Below, in pieces: positions 9,670-19,071 of a stretch of DNA of 64,000 nucleotides. The DNA is from Pontibacter sp. SGAir0037 (lineage in GTDB: Bacteria > Bacteroidota > Bacteroidia > Cytophagales > Hymenobacteraceae): the NCBI RefSeq assembly GCF_005491705.1, contig NZ_CP028092.1, positions 4,092,001 to 4,156,000 on the forward strand, read 5' to 3'. Under the pieces are notes generated by a model. That model saw only the letters and a list, made by a program, of their open reading frames with translations. It did not search any database and was not told the origin of the DNA. The stretch's first letter is position 1. The number at the start of each line of letters is the position of its first letter. The translations under genes and the position numbers were made by a program.

Positions 9670-10716
9670 ATGGAAATCGGAATTACCACATTCGTAGAAA
9701 ACACTCCTGACCCGGCTACAGGGAAATTACGCAGCCCCTATGAACGGATGGCTAACCTGATGGAGGAAGTAGGACTTGCCGACCAGGTTGGCTTAGATGT
9801 ATTTGCCATAGGCGAGCATCACCGGCCGGATTTTATAGTTTCTTCTCCGGCCGTAGTGCTGGCAGCAGCAGCTGTAAAAACGAAAAACATTAAGCTATCC
9901 AGTGCTGTAACAGTACTTAGCTCTGATGATCCTGTACGTGTTTTCCAGGACTTTGCCCATGTAGATCTGCTTTCGAAAGGCAGAGCAGAGATTATAGCAG
10001 GCCGTGGTTCTTTTATTGAGTCTTTCCCGCTTTTTGGCAACGACCTGAAAGACTACGATTCTCTTTTCGCCGAAAAACTGGAGCTTCTCACCCAATTAAA
10101 TAAAAGCGAAAAAGTAACATGGCATGGTAAGCACAGGCCTTCTATCGATAACAGAGGCGTTTACCCAAGGCCTTTCCAGGAGGAACTGCCTGTTTGGGTG
10201 GCAGTAGGAGGCACACCGGAATCGGTGGTTAGGGCAGCAAGCAAAGGGTTACCTATGGCCTTGGCTATTATTGGTGGAACACCCGACCGCTTTGTTCCTT
10301 TCACACAGCTTTATAAAGAAACCTACACGAAGTCAGGCCACGATGTTGCAAAGCTGCAGCTGGCCATTAATTCCCATGGCTATATTGCCGATGACGCACA
10401 AAAAGCCGCTGACGAATTTTATGGCCCCTATGCTTATGTGATGAGTAAGCTCGGGCGTGAACGTGGCTGGCCACCCATGAGCCGAGAGCATTATGAAATG
10501 ATGCGTGCACCGGAAGGCGCTTTGCTTGTTGGAAGTCCGCAACAGGTTATTGATAAGATTTTATATGAACATGAATTGTTTGGTAATACGCGCTTCCTGC
10601 TCCATATAAGTGTTGGCACGTTACCACACGCCAAAGTAATGCGTGCTATAGAACTTCTTGGCACAGTAGTAGCCCCGGCAATCAAAAAAGCGATTGGGGT
10701 AAAAGAGCCGCAGTAA
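9670..10716 (+). CDS. LLM-class flavin-dependent oxidoreductase (luciferase-like)
   Basis: 348 residues. The TIM-barrel of the luciferase-like monooxygenase family is evident from [11 protein letters not shown] at the start, [15 protein letters not shown] near residues 42-56, [19 protein letters not shown] near 78-96, and [12 protein letters not shown]. It would use reduced FMN to oxidise a small substrate, which cannot be predicted. I chose ATG at 9670; an in-frame TTG six bases upstream is also possible. The gene is divergent from pirin, and a 74-base gap separates it from the next esterase gene. Confidence 0.9.
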   Translation: MEIGITTFVENTPDPATGKLRSPYERMANLMEEVGLADQVGLDVFAIGEHHRPDFIVSSPAVVLAAAAVKTKNIKLSSAVTVLSSDDPVRVFQDFAHVDLLSKGRAEIIAGRGSFIESFPLFGNDLKDYDSLFAEKLELLTQLNKSEKVTWHGKHRPSIDNRGVYPRPFQEELPVWVAVGGTPESVVRAASKGLPMALAIIGGTPDRFVPFTQLYKETYTKSGHDVAKLQLAINSHGYIADDAQKAADEFYGPYAYVMSKLGRERGWPPMSREHYEMMRAPEGALLVGSPQQVIDKILYEHELFGNTRFLLHISVGTLPHAKVMRAIELLGTVVAPAIKKAIGVKEPQ

Positions 10717-10790
10717 GCAGGGCTGTATTTCAAAATGATATCTTAAAAATACAGCTAATTCATATCTATCACTCACCACAAGCACCAACT

Positions 10791-12758
10791 ATGTATCATA
10801 GGTTATCAAGAGTAGAAAAAATTAAGTTTACAGGGTTCCTGGTCCTGTTTTTCCTGCAGCTTACAGGCTTTCAGGCGGCAGGCCAGATAAAGTTGCCTCA
10901 GCTCATAAGCGATGGAATGGTATTGCAGAGGAATACTAAAACCAAGGTTTGGGGCTGGGCTAGCCCCGGCGAAAAGGTAGCCGTAGCCTTCAAAGGAAAA
11001 ACCTATCGCACTACTACCGGACAAAATGGCAAATGGAGTGTTACACTCCCCGCTACGCCAGCCGGAGGGCCTTACATGATCGACATAAAAGGCAGTAACC
11101 AGCTTACCATAAAAGATGTTCTGGTAGGCGATGTGTACCTGTGCTCGGGGCAATCGAACATGGTTCATCAAATGGCGCTACATAATATTACATATGCTCA
11201 TGATATTGCCACTGCTGACTTTCCGCAAATAAGGCACTTTGCGGTTCCTACTGCTACCAACTTGAAAGGCCCTGCGGCAGAACTGCCTGGTGGCAGCTGG
11301 AAGACAGCCAACCCACAGGATGTGAACAACTTTTCAGCTGTCGCCTATTTCTTCGCCCGTAAACTATATAAACAATACCAGGTGCCAATCGGCCTGATTA
11401 ATGCCAGCGTAGGCGGCACGCCTATAGAAGCCTGGATGAGCGAGGAGGGCCTTCAGAGTTTTGATGCTGTACTTTTTACAGTTAACAGGAACAGAGACAC
11501 CAGTTACGTAAATCCGATTGTGCGCCGTTCGGCAGCCATTGCCAATGCAAATCAACAAAAACCTGAGCAGGATAAAGGGCTGACAGGAGAGGTGAAGTGG
11601 TACGAATCTGCTTATGAGCCTAAAGGATGGCGAAACATCAATATTCCCGGGTATTGGGAAGACCAAGGCATCAGAGACCTGGATGGTGTAGTGTGGTACC
11701 GCCGCGAAATAGACATACCAGCCTCCATGACTGGCGTGCCGGCAAAAGTACACTTGGGCAGGATCGTAGACGCTGATTATTTGTACATCAACGGAAAGCA
11801 GGTAGGGCAAACCGGCTATCAATACCCCCAGAGAAGATATAGCATACCGGAAGGCGTACTAAAACCAGGCAAAAACACTTTTGTGGTAAGGGTGCTCAAC
11901 ACAAATGGCAAAGGGGGATTTATTCCGGACAAGCCTTACTTTGTAGAGGCAAATGGCCAGACCGTTGATCTGAAAGGAACATGGCAGTATAAAGTAGGTG
12001 AGGCTTACAGACCGGCTACAGGAAACCCAGGAGGACTAAACTTTCAAAACCAGCCCACCGCTCTATACAATGCTATGGTGGCACCAGCCATTCATTATTC
12101 TATCAAGGGGATTCTCTGGTACCAGGGGGAAAGCAATGCCGGAAACCCACAGGCTTATAAAAAATTATTACCCGCTTTAATTTCTGATTGGCGCAGTAAA
12201 TGGCAGCAGGCAGACCTTCCGTTCCTGTATGTGCAGCTTCCGAATTTTATGGAAGTAAACTACCTGCCTTCCGAAAGCAACTGGGCACTTATGAGAGAAG
12301 CTGCTCTACAAACCTTATCTGTACCCAATACCGCCATGGCTGTAACTATTGAACTGGGCGAGTGGAACGACATACATCCAGACAACAAAAAGGATGTGGG
12401 AGAGCGCTTAGCCCTGGCTGCGCAAAAGTTAATTTACGGCGATAAGAAAGTTGTTTCTTCAGGTCCGCTGTATCAGTCATCAAAAATTGAGGGAAACAAG
12501 ATCGTTGTTAGTTTTACACATGTAGGAAGCGGCCTAACCGCCATAGATGGAGAAGAACTGAGCTGGTTTGCCATAGCAGGAGCCGACAAAAAGTTCGTGT
12601 GGGCTAAAGCGAAGATAGAAGGCGATAAAGTGGTTGTATGGAGCGATGAGGTTCCAGAACCTGCATACGTACGCTACGCTTGGGCCGATAATCCTGATGG
12701 GGCGAACCTGTATAACAAAGAAGGTTTACCGGCATCACCATTCAGAACTGATAATTAA
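10791..12758 (+). CDS. Sialate O-acetylesterase-type SGNH hydrolase
   Basis: 655 residues with an N-terminal hydrophobic export segment (about 13-30, ending QAAGQ). The SGNH nucleophile is Ser122 in the CSGQSNMVHQM block. A jelly-roll insertion with a glycoside-hydrolase-like sequence (GVVWYRREIDIPASM) occupies roughly 280-400, then the second catalytic block ILWYQGESNAGNP, and WNDIHPDNKKDVGERLA holding the Asp-x-x-His pair. The family removes acetyl groups from sialic acids or from plant polysaccharides in polysaccharide-degrading Bacteroidota. It is followed after 25 bases by a CE15 esterase, which favours a plant cell-wall role over sialic acid (inference). Confidence 0.88.
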   Translation: MYHRLSRVEKIKFTGFLVLFFLQLTGFQAAGQIKLPQLISDGMVLQRNTKTKVWGWASPGEKVAVAFKGKTYRTTTGQNGKWSVTLPATPAGGPYMIDIKGSNQLTIKDVLVGDVYLCSGQSNMVHQMALHNITYAHDIATADFPQIRHFAVPTATNLKGPAAELPGGSWKTANPQDVNNFSAVAYFFARKLYKQYQVPIGLINASVGGTPIEAWMSEEGLQSFDAVLFTVNRNRDTSYVNPIVRRSAAIANANQQKPEQDKGLTGEVKWYESAYEPKGWRNINIPGYWEDQGIRDLDGVVWYRREIDIPASMTGVPAKVHLGRIVDADYLYINGKQVGQTGYQYPQRRYSIPEGVLKPGKNTFVVRVLNTNGKGGFIPDKPYFVEANGQTVDLKGTWQYKVGEAYRPATGNPGGLNFQNQPTALYNAMVAPAIHYSIKGILWYQGESNAGNPQAYKKLLPALISDWRSKWQQADLPFLYVQLPNFMEVNYLPSESNWALMREAALQTLSVPNTAMAVTIELGEWNDIHPDNKKDVGERLALAAQKLIYGDKKVVSSGPLYQSSKIEGNKIVVSFTHVGSGLTAIDGEELSWFAIAGADKKFVWAKAKIEGDKVVVWSDEVPEPAYVRYAWADNPDGANLYNKEGLPASPFRTDN

Positions 12759-12783
12759 CACAGGAGCTTCAACAGTTTTCACC

Positions 12784-14307
12784 GTGAAAAAAGCAATTTA
12801 CATCCTTTTTGCACTGGCTCTCTCTTCTGCTTCGGCTCAGGAGGCGACAACAGCGGCCGCATCAAAATACACGGCTGTAGTTAATTTTACGGCTGAACAG
12901 GATCACCGGCAAATGATGACGCAGTTGGGCATCCAGGGGCTTCGCCCCGGCCCAAGCGGAGATGAAAACGCGCCTAACCATGCCAATTACAACGAGGCAC
13001 TGGCGAACCCTTACCCGAACCTGCCGGAGCTGCTAACTCTTAAAAACGGCAAAAAGGTGACAACACCGGAGGGGTGGCGAAAACAACGACGACCGGAAAT
13101 AGCAGAAAATTTTGAGCGGGAAGTTTTTGGGCGTGTGCCGAAAGATGCCCCTAAAGTTACCTGGAAAACCCTGATCTCGGAAAGGGAATATGTGGGCTGG
13201 ATACCGGTAAATGCGAAAAAACTGGTGGGGCAGGTAGATAACTCATCTTACCCTTTGCTAGAGGTAAATATTGCCATGACCGTTGTTACGCCAGCCAATG
13301 CCAAAGGGCCGGTGCCGGTGCTAATGATGTTTGGCCCTAGTGTATTGCCCGCTCCGGCACAACCACCCAAAGAAAGTCTTGAAAAGATAAATGCTGCTTT
13401 AAAGGAGTTGCTGGTAAATGCAGACCCTTCGCTGAAGGCTGTATTTGAGCAATATCCGGCTTATAACCCGGTTGTAGCACCCGCACCGAATTTTGGTCCT
13501 CCTCCTGCCGGTGATCCTCCTCCCACACACCAACTACTGGCAGCAGGCTGGGGATATGCTTTAATTGAGCCAGGCAGCATTCAGGCCGATAATGGAGCAG
13601 GCTTAACAAAAGGCATCATTGGGTTGGTAAATAAAGGGCAGCCGCGAAAACCTGACGATTGGGGCGCACTACGAGCCTGGGCATGGGGTGCTTCGCGCGG
13701 CCTGGACTATTTAGAAACTGATCCGGCTGTTAACGCAAAGCAGGTTGGTATTGAAGGTGTTTCCCGTTTCGGAAAAGCGGCTTTGGTAGCCATGGCTTTC
13801 GACGAGCGATTTGCCGTGGCTTTGATCGGCTCTTCGGGCGAAGGTGGTGCCAAGCTACACCGACGCAACTTTGGTGAGGCAGTAGAAAGCTTAACCAGTA
13901 GCGGCGAGTATCATTGGATGGCAGGCAACTTCTTGAAGTACGGAGCCGCAGAGGCCACTTTTGGAAGCAAAACAGCAAACGACATCCCGGTAGATGCCCA
14001 TCAGCTTATTGCCTTATGCGCTCCGCGCCCAACTTTTATCAGTTACGGCATACCTGAACAGGGAGATGCCAAATGGCTCGACCAACAGGGCAGTTATATG
14101 GCAACGGTAGCAGCCGGCCCTGCTTTTAAACTGTTAGGAGCAAAAGATCTGGGCGTAGGGAATAACTATAAAACAGCTAAAATGCCCGCAGTAAATATCA
14201 GCCTTTTAGACGGAGAACTTGCTTGGCGCCAACATGATGGAGGCCACACCGATGCTCCTAACTTTAAGTACTTTATTCCATGGGCCGATAAATTTATCAG
14301 AAAGTAA
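12784..14307 (+). CDS. CE15 glucuronoyl esterase-like hydrolase
   Basis: 507 residues from a GTG start that gives a clean signal peptide (KKAIYILFALALSSASAQE); longer upstream frames overlap the previous gene and lack one. The alpha/beta-hydrolase fold shows GWGYALIEPGS, the nucleophile elbow GVSRFGK with Ser327, SSGEGGAKLHRRNFGE and a late HDGGHTDAPNF carrying the catalytic His. These are marks of CE15 4-O-methyl-glucuronoyl methylesterases, which cut ester bonds between xylan glucuronic acid and lignin alcohols. An unusual proline-rich insert lies at about 185-250. It probably forms a transcription unit with the upstream acetylesterase. Confidence 0.87.
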   Translation: MKKAIYILFALALSSASAQEATTAAASKYTAVVNFTAEQDHRQMMTQLGIQGLRPGPSGDENAPNHANYNEALANPYPNLPELLTLKNGKKVTTPEGWRKQRRPEIAENFEREVFGRVPKDAPKVTWKTLISEREYVGWIPVNAKKLVGQVDNSSYPLLEVNIAMTVVTPANAKGPVPVLMMFGPSVLPAPAQPPKESLEKINAALKELLVNADPSLKAVFEQYPAYNPVVAPAPNFGPPPAGDPPPTHQLLAAGWGYALIEPGSIQADNGAGLTKGIIGLVNKGQPRKPDDWGALRAWAWGASRGLDYLETDPAVNAKQVGIEGVSRFGKAALVAMAFDERFAVALIGSSGEGGAKLHRRNFGEAVESLTSSGEYHWMAGNFLKYGAAEATFGSKTANDIPVDAHQLIALCAPRPTFISYGIPEQGDAKWLDQQGSYMATVAAGPAFKLLGAKDLGVGNNYKTAKMPAVNISLLDGELAWRQHDGGHTDAPNFKYFIPWADKFIRK

Positions 14308-14440
14308 GACATGTTTTATCAGCGCAACCGGATTCAATAGCTTTCTATATCTTGTGGCAAAAAACAAAAGACCGATTAGCAGGAAAAGAGCTTCGCCTAT
14401 AAATGCTCTTATGTTCAACTCCTTCTGTAATTGCTCCATT

Positions 14441-15187
14441 TCATTTCTGGTCCTGCATAAACCGGTAAAGGTAAGGCGCCTTGTGCGCCCCGCCGGTCCA
14501 TTTCTTATCTACCCGTTCCAGAATGCGCAGACCGAGCATCCTGCGCTGAAAGCTGGACCGGTTCAACTTCTCATTCAGAATCGTTTCATGCAATTTCTGC
14601 AGCTCGCCCATGGTAAAGGTCTCAGGAAGTAAATTAAAGGCAATGAGCTTCCTATCTAAATTCGTCCGGAGTGTGTCCAGTGCTTTTTGAACCATGGTTT
14701 CGTGGTCCAGCATCAAAGGAGGGAGGTTCGACAGGTCATGCCATTCGCAACGGTCCGACAAAGCATCAGGATTCGGTACGGCTTTCGTAAAATCAACCAA
14801 GGCGTAGAAACCAACTGAAACGAAACGACCCAGCAGCCAATGATCGTCTGAGGGAGAGATACCTTTTCCTTTCAGAATAGCTTGCAGCGGAGAAGAGTCG
14901 TGGCGGCTGCGGTCGCCGAACACGTAAAACTGCTCCAGGAAAATACCCGAAAGCCCTGTCCGTTCGCTAAGAGCCCGTTGTGCGGCAACATTCAGATCTT
15001 CTTCATTCCGTATAAAACCTGCCGGAAGCGCAAACAACCCTGTGTTCTCATATTCCAGCAATAATACTTTCAACTGATTATGATGAAAACCCAGAATTAC
15101 AAGGTCAATGGCCAAGCCGGGTAGATAACCTGCACCGCTTGGCTCCATAATGCTTGATAACTTCGTTATGTCTGTTAAAGCTGTCAT
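14441..15187 (-). CDS. NrtR/AraR-type Nudix-derived transcriptional regulator
   Basis: 248 residues from the ATG at 15187. An N-terminal Nudix fold is followed from about residue 150 by a winged helix (TMGELQKLHETILNEKLNRS, then RRMLGLRILERV). The Nudix box starting PAGFIRNEEDLNVAAQR continues as ALSERTGL: where the active motif has RE-U-x-EE it has RA-L-S-ER, so two catalytic glutamates are lost. That fits a ligand-binding repressor, not a hydrolase. Family members control NAD synthesis (NrtR) or sugar use (AraR of Bacteroides). It is divergent from the esterase operon, and the two palindromes at 15224-15299 lie in the shared promoter, so it probably represses both. The ligand is unknown. 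Confidence 0.88.
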   Translation of the reverse strand: MTALTDITKLSSIMEPSGAGYLPGLAIDLVILGFHHNQLKVLLLEYENTGLFALPAGFIRNEEDLNVAAQRALSERTGLSGIFLEQFYVFGDRSRHDSSPLQAILKGKGISPSDDHWLLGRFVSVGFYALVDFTKAVPNPDALSDRCEWHDLSNLPPLMLDHETMVQKALDTLRTNLDRKLIAFNLLPETFTMGELQKLHETILNEKLNRSSFQRRMLGLRILERVDKKWTGGAHKAPYLYRFMQDQK

Positions 15188-15223
15188 TCTTCTCTGCGTG
15201 GCTAGCAAATTAAAAAAAAAGTA

Positions 15224-15248
15224 TTAATGTCGCAATTTGCAACATTAA
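15224..15248. promoter_or_regulatory. Putative operator 1 for the Nudix-derived regulator
   Basis: A 25-base near-perfect palindrome with arms TTAATGTCGCAA and TTGCAACATTAA around one central T; 11 of 12 positions are complementary. It lies 37 bases from the regulator start and 153 bases from the esterase start. Confidence 0.7.
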
Positions 15249-15278
15249 CTATTGGATTTATCATGTATATATTTTATA

Positions 15279-15299
15279 ATTGTTACATATTGCAACAAT
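15279..15299. promoter_or_regulatory. Putative operator 2, shares half-site TTGCAACA with operator 1
   Basis: A 21-base palindrome, arms ATTGTTACAT and TTGCAACAAT around a central A, with 8 of 10 complementary positions. Its right arm repeats the TTGCAACA of operator 1, 50 bases further on. Two sites of one type between divergent genes are typical of an autoregulated repressor. Confidence 0.62.
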
Positions 15300-15400
15300 A
15301 GAATTAGCATACTCGATGGGATGAAGAAACCGATTAGGAAGAAGTAAAATGGAGTATCAAGTTTTTCCCGATTAAGCTGAAATTATTTAACGCTCACCAT

Positions 15401-16276
15401 ATGAAGATTTTTCGCCTTTTTCTTTTGACTATCCTCCTGTTGCAGGGTACTCTCTCTTTCGCAGCCAGGGTAGACTCGCTGGACATTCCCAGTGCTGCTA
15501 TGAACAAAACCTTTAGAGCAGCTGTGGTGCTGCCAAACTCTTATGCCAAAAGCAAAGCAAGCTACCCGGTGCTGTACCTGCTGCACGGTGGGGGCGGGCA
15601 GTTCAGCGACTGGCTCCGGCAAACGCCTGATAAGCAGTTGCTCCATAGACTGGCTGACCAGTACAACCTGATTATTGTGACGCCGGAAGGGGAAAGATTG
15701 GGTGGTTACATCGACAGCCCTGTGAAGCCGGATAACAAGTTTGAGACCTATATCACAAAAGAAGTTATCACAAAGATTGACAAAACCTACCGTACCATCC
15801 GCGACCGCAAAGGGCGCGTGATTACAGGCCTCAGCATGGGCGGACATGGCGCCCTTTACCTGGCTACCCGTCACCCGGACCTGTACAGTGCAGCGGGCAG
15901 CATAAGTGGTGCCCTTGATTTGGATCCGAAGCACTGGAATATTACCCCAGAGTTTGCGGAGCAAATTAAACCTGCCTTTGCCAATATTTTAGGTCCGCTG
16001 GGAGGCAAGCCGGACTATTATGCCGCAAATTCAGTAGTGCATATGGCAGACCGGATGAAAGAAAATGATGTGAAGCTGGTAATAGACTGTGGGGTGGATG
16101 ATTTTCTGATTGAGCCAAACCGGGAGCTGCACCGTCGCCTGGTGTACAACAATACGCCGCATGACTATACTGAACGCCCTGGCGGCCATACCTGGGACTA
16201 CTGGGAAAACTCTTTGCCGTATCACGTGCTGTTCTTCAGTAAAATTCTGAGGAGCAACGGTGCCGCGGTGCAATAA
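15401..16276 (+). CDS. Secreted CE1/esterase-D-like hydrolase, copy 1
   Basis: 291 residues with a signal peptide (about 1-22). The PF00756-type alpha/beta hydrolase shows PVLYLLHGGGGQFSDWL (oxyanion loop), the nucleophile elbow GLSMGGHG with Ser145, an acidic DCGVDDFLIEPN (catalytic Asp about 232-233) and GGHTWDYWENSLP with His263. The family includes feruloyl and acetyl-xylan esterases and mycolyl-type transferases. It is the first gene of the operon behind the two palindromes. The next gene is a close homologue, most likely a tandem duplicate. Confidence 0.88.
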   Translation: MKIFRLFLLTILLLQGTLSFAARVDSLDIPSAAMNKTFRAAVVLPNSYAKSKASYPVLYLLHGGGGQFSDWLRQTPDKQLLHRLADQYNLIIVTPEGERLGGYIDSPVKPDNKFETYITKEVITKIDKTYRTIRDRKGRVITGLSMGGHGALYLATRHPDLYSAAGSISGALDLDPKHWNITPEFAEQIKPAFANILGPLGGKPDYYAANSVVHMADRMKENDVKLVIDCGVDDFLIEPNRELHRRLVYNNTPHDYTERPGGHTWDYWENSLPYHVLFFSKILRSNGAAVQ

Positions 16277-16347
16277 GTTATTTAGCCTGCTGCACGCTGA
16301 TCATGCTGCCTAAACCAAAGTCTATACTTATTCCCCTTTTTTCCCTG

Positions 16348-17232
16348 ATGAAAATACTACACGGATTCCTGCTGCTGGCATTCTTCTGCCTTGCCTTAAC
16401 TTCCACAACATTGGGCGCTAAAGTTGATACAGTCGTGGTGGCCAGCGCGGCTATGCAGAAGGACATTAAGGCGGCGGTCGTGCTGCCTGCATCCTACAAG
16501 AAAGGAAAAAAGGTGTCATTCCCGGTGCTGTACCTGCTGCACGGTGGCACGGGAGGCTACCGCGACTGGCTAAGCAAAACCCCGGATAAAATGCTGTTGC
16601 ACCGGCTGGCCGACGAGCACAACCTCATCATTGTGACGCCCGACGGAGGGCCTGCCAGTTACTATTTCGACAGCCCTCTGGACAAGACAAGCCAGTACGA
16701 AACCTTCATTTCCAAAGAACTGGTAAATAAAATTGACCATTCTTACCGCACCGTTCGCGACCGCAAAGGGCGCGTGATTGCTGGTTTAAGCATGGGCGGC
16801 CATGGAGCTTTCTACATTGCCTCTAAACACCCAGATTTGTATGGTGCCGCCGGAAGCATGAGCGGCGTAATGAACATCAATACTGCCACCTGGAAAGTGC
16901 CGGCAGAGTTTGCCCAGCTACGGGCACAGAACTTTGCGAACCTGTTGGGGCCACCGCAGGATGCATCCAATCCTTACCCGGCATACACCGCCGTGGGTAG
17001 AACAGAAGAATTAAAGAACAGTGGCCTACAGCTGATCTTTGATGTTGGTGTTGATGATTTCCTGATCGATACAAACCGCGACCTGCACCGCCGCTTGTTA
17101 GAGAACGGAACCCCGCACACTTACATCGAACGCCCCGGTGCCCACACCTGGGACTATTGGGAAAAAGCTCTGCCTTACCAGGTCCTCTTCCTCACCAACG
17201 TCCTAAAGGAAAATGGTACATTGGTACAGTAG
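16348..17232 (+). CDS. Secreted CE1/esterase-D-like hydrolase, copy 2
   Basis: 294 residues from the ATG at 16348, which gives a good signal peptide (MKILHGFLLLAFFCLALTST); an in-frame ATG at 16303 would add 15 residues in front of it. The order of motifs matches copy 1: LYLLHGGTGGYRDWL, GLSMGGHG with Ser148, VDDFLID, GAHTWDYWEKALP. Many blocks are identical in both copies (YRT-x-RDRKGRVI, LLHRLAD), so a local duplication is clear. Divergence near residue 100 and 185-215 hints at different specificity. The gap after copy 1 is 71 bases. Confidence 0.88.
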   Translation: MKILHGFLLLAFFCLALTSTTLGAKVDTVVVASAAMQKDIKAAVVLPASYKKGKKVSFPVLYLLHGGTGGYRDWLSKTPDKMLLHRLADEHNLIIVTPDGGPASYYFDSPLDKTSQYETFISKELVNKIDHSYRTVRDRKGRVIAGLSMGGHGAFYIASKHPDLYGAAGSMSGVMNINTATWKVPAEFAQLRAQNFANLLGPPQDASNPYPAYTAVGRTEELKNSGLQLIFDVGVDDFLIDTNRDLHRRLLENGTPHTYIERPGAHTWDYWEKALPYQVLFLTNVLKENGTLVQ

Positions 17233-17433
17233 CCTGAATTCAATAGAAATCTGTCATGCAGGCAAAAGCCAGAGTAGTGACAGTTACTACATTCGAAATC
17301 GCGACTCGCAGCACAAAGTAAAAATACCCGATTTTTAGCTTTGCTTTCTCTACGGTAGCTCAGTCAGCAATCAGGTAAATTACCCCAAGTGTTAGAAACA
17401 GTTTTTCCATAATATCCTATAAAACCACATTCT

Positions 17434-19068
17434 ATGCTACATAGTATTAAAAGCAATCTATTACTGGCTGGCCTGGCCCTGCTGCTGGCAGCTAACCCTG
17501 GCATGAGCCAGAAGAAAAGCACCTCCACAGATCCGGTACAGGCAGGGGCCAACGTGGCTGTAGCGCAAACCAATAACGGGAAAGTGCGTGGTTATATCCG
17601 CAACGGCATTCTCACCTACAAAGGCATTCCGTACGCTAAGGCAGATCGCTTTCAGGTAGCGCAAAAGCCAGCGGCATGGGAGGGCGTGCGTAGCTCCATG
17701 TCCTACGGCCCGGTTTGCCCTACCGACCCAACTACCACGGTAAATGATGAAATCGAGTTCCCGTTTCAGCATAACTGGGGCTATACCAATGAGCACTGCC
17801 AGAGTCTGAACGTCTGGACCCCCAAGCTGAACGACGGGAAAAAGCGCCCGGTGATGGTGTGGCTGCACGGTGGCGGCTTCACGGCCGGATCGTCTGTAGA
17901 GTTGCCTTCTTATGATGGGGAGAACCTGAGCCGCAAGGGCGATGTGGTGGTGGTAACGGTAAACCACCGCCTTAACATACTGGGTTTTCTGGACCTGTCT
18001 GCTTACGGCGAGAAGTATAAAGGCTCCGCCAATGCCGGTTTAACCGACCTGGCTATGGCATTGCAGTGGGTGAAGCAGAACATCGAGCAGTTTGGTGGCG
18101 ACCCCGGCAACGTGACCATCTTCGGCCAATCGGGTGGCGGCGGAAAGGTAACCTCTCTGATGAATGCCCCATCAGCCAAAGGCCTGTTTCAAAAGGCCAT
18201 TGTGCAAAGCGGCAGCTATATCTCGAACTTTACAGACCCTACACTGGCAAAGCGCGTAAGCGCTGCATTGCTGGAAGAACTGAAACTACAGCCTAACCAG
18301 GTAGACTCGTTGCAGAAAATATCTTACGAACGCTTGAATGCAGCCGGTAAAATAGCCATCCGTAAAGTGCAGGAGAGCCTGAAAGCAGAGGGCAAGCAAC
18401 CGGCTAATTTAGGTTGGGGCCCTATACTGGATGGAGAATTCCTGCCGTACCAGCCTTCCGATCCGGCTGCCATTGCGCTTTCAAAAGACATTCCCTTGAT
18501 GGTGGGTACAACCAAAACAGAGTTTGCTCCTTTTATACCGACTAACCGTGGCTTAAGCATGGAAGCAGCCAGGGAAAGCCTGCAGAAGAAATTCGGGTCT
18601 AAAACAGACGGCTATTTCGCGGCGGTGAAGAAAGCCTATCCAGAGACAGCTACGCCTTCTGATTACGTGCTCTTCGACTTTAACTTCCGCTCCATGGCCA
18701 TCGATCAGGCCACTCAGAAAGCGAAAACAGGTACCGCACCGGTTTATATGTATTTGTTTACCTGGCAGTCGCCGGTGATGGATGGCATCTATAGCTCTAT
18801 GCACTGTATGGAGCTGCCCTTCGTGTTCGACAACATCAGCCGCTGTGAGGAAATGACAGGCGGTGGCAAAGATGCGCGTGCACTGGCCGACAAGATGAGC
18901 CGTGCCTGGATCAGCTTTGCCCGCACCGGCGACCCAAACCACAAAGGCCTGCCAGCCTGGCCAAAGTATACAGGCGAGAATGGTGCAACCATGCTATTCG
19001 ATAACACAACTATCGTGAAAAATCACCACGACAGAGAGCTTATCCAAATGGCCACGGCAAACCAGTAA
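17434..19068 (+). CDS. Type-B carboxylesterase, secreted, copy 1
   Basis: 544 residues with a signal peptide (about 1-25). Cholinesterase-fold marks: VMVWLHGGGFTAGSS (oxyanion hole, 141-153), FGGDPGNVTIFGQSGGGGK with nucleophile Ser233, and MHCMELPFVFDN with the catalytic His near 451. The usual EDCLYLNVW is replaced by EHCQSLNVW. Type-B carboxylesterases of bacteria cut esters of aromatic, tricarballylic or other acids. It starts 201 bases after the CE1 pair, a gap long enough for its own promoter, and is followed after only 3 bases by a second carboxylesterase. Confidence 0.9.
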   Translation: MLHSIKSNLLLAGLALLLAANPGMSQKKSTSTDPVQAGANVAVAQTNNGKVRGYIRNGILTYKGIPYAKADRFQVAQKPAAWEGVRSSMSYGPVCPTDPTTTVNDEIEFPFQHNWGYTNEHCQSLNVWTPKLNDGKKRPVMVWLHGGGFTAGSSVELPSYDGENLSRKGDVVVVTVNHRLNILGFLDLSAYGEKYKGSANAGLTDLAMALQWVKQNIEQFGGDPGNVTIFGQSGGGGKVTSLMNAPSAKGLFQKAIVQSGSYISNFTDPTLAKRVSAALLEELKLQPNQVDSLQKISYERLNAAGKIAIRKVQESLKAEGKQPANLGWGPILDGEFLPYQPSDPAAIALSKDIPLMVGTTKTEFAPFIPTNRGLSMEAARESLQKKFGSKTDGYFAAVKKAYPETATPSDYVLFDFNFRSMAIDQATQKAKTGTAPVYMYLFTWQSPVMDGIYSSMHCMELPFVFDNISRCEEMTGGGKDARALADKMSRAWISFARTGDPNHKGLPAWPKYTGENGATMLFDNTTIVKNHHDRELIQMATANQ

Positions 19069-19071
19069 TAC

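Noticed and set aside
14206..14439. 77-codon minus-strand frame directly after the regulator, with a hydrophobic helix
   Set aside because: The start spacing is attractive, but its C-terminal third is antisense to the conserved end of CE15 and I know no such family. Kept out of the gene list.
17233..17433. Search for a terminator or operator in the 201-base gap inside the esterase operon
   Set aside because: No hairpin with T-run and no TTGCAACA palindrome found, so no separate control can be claimed.
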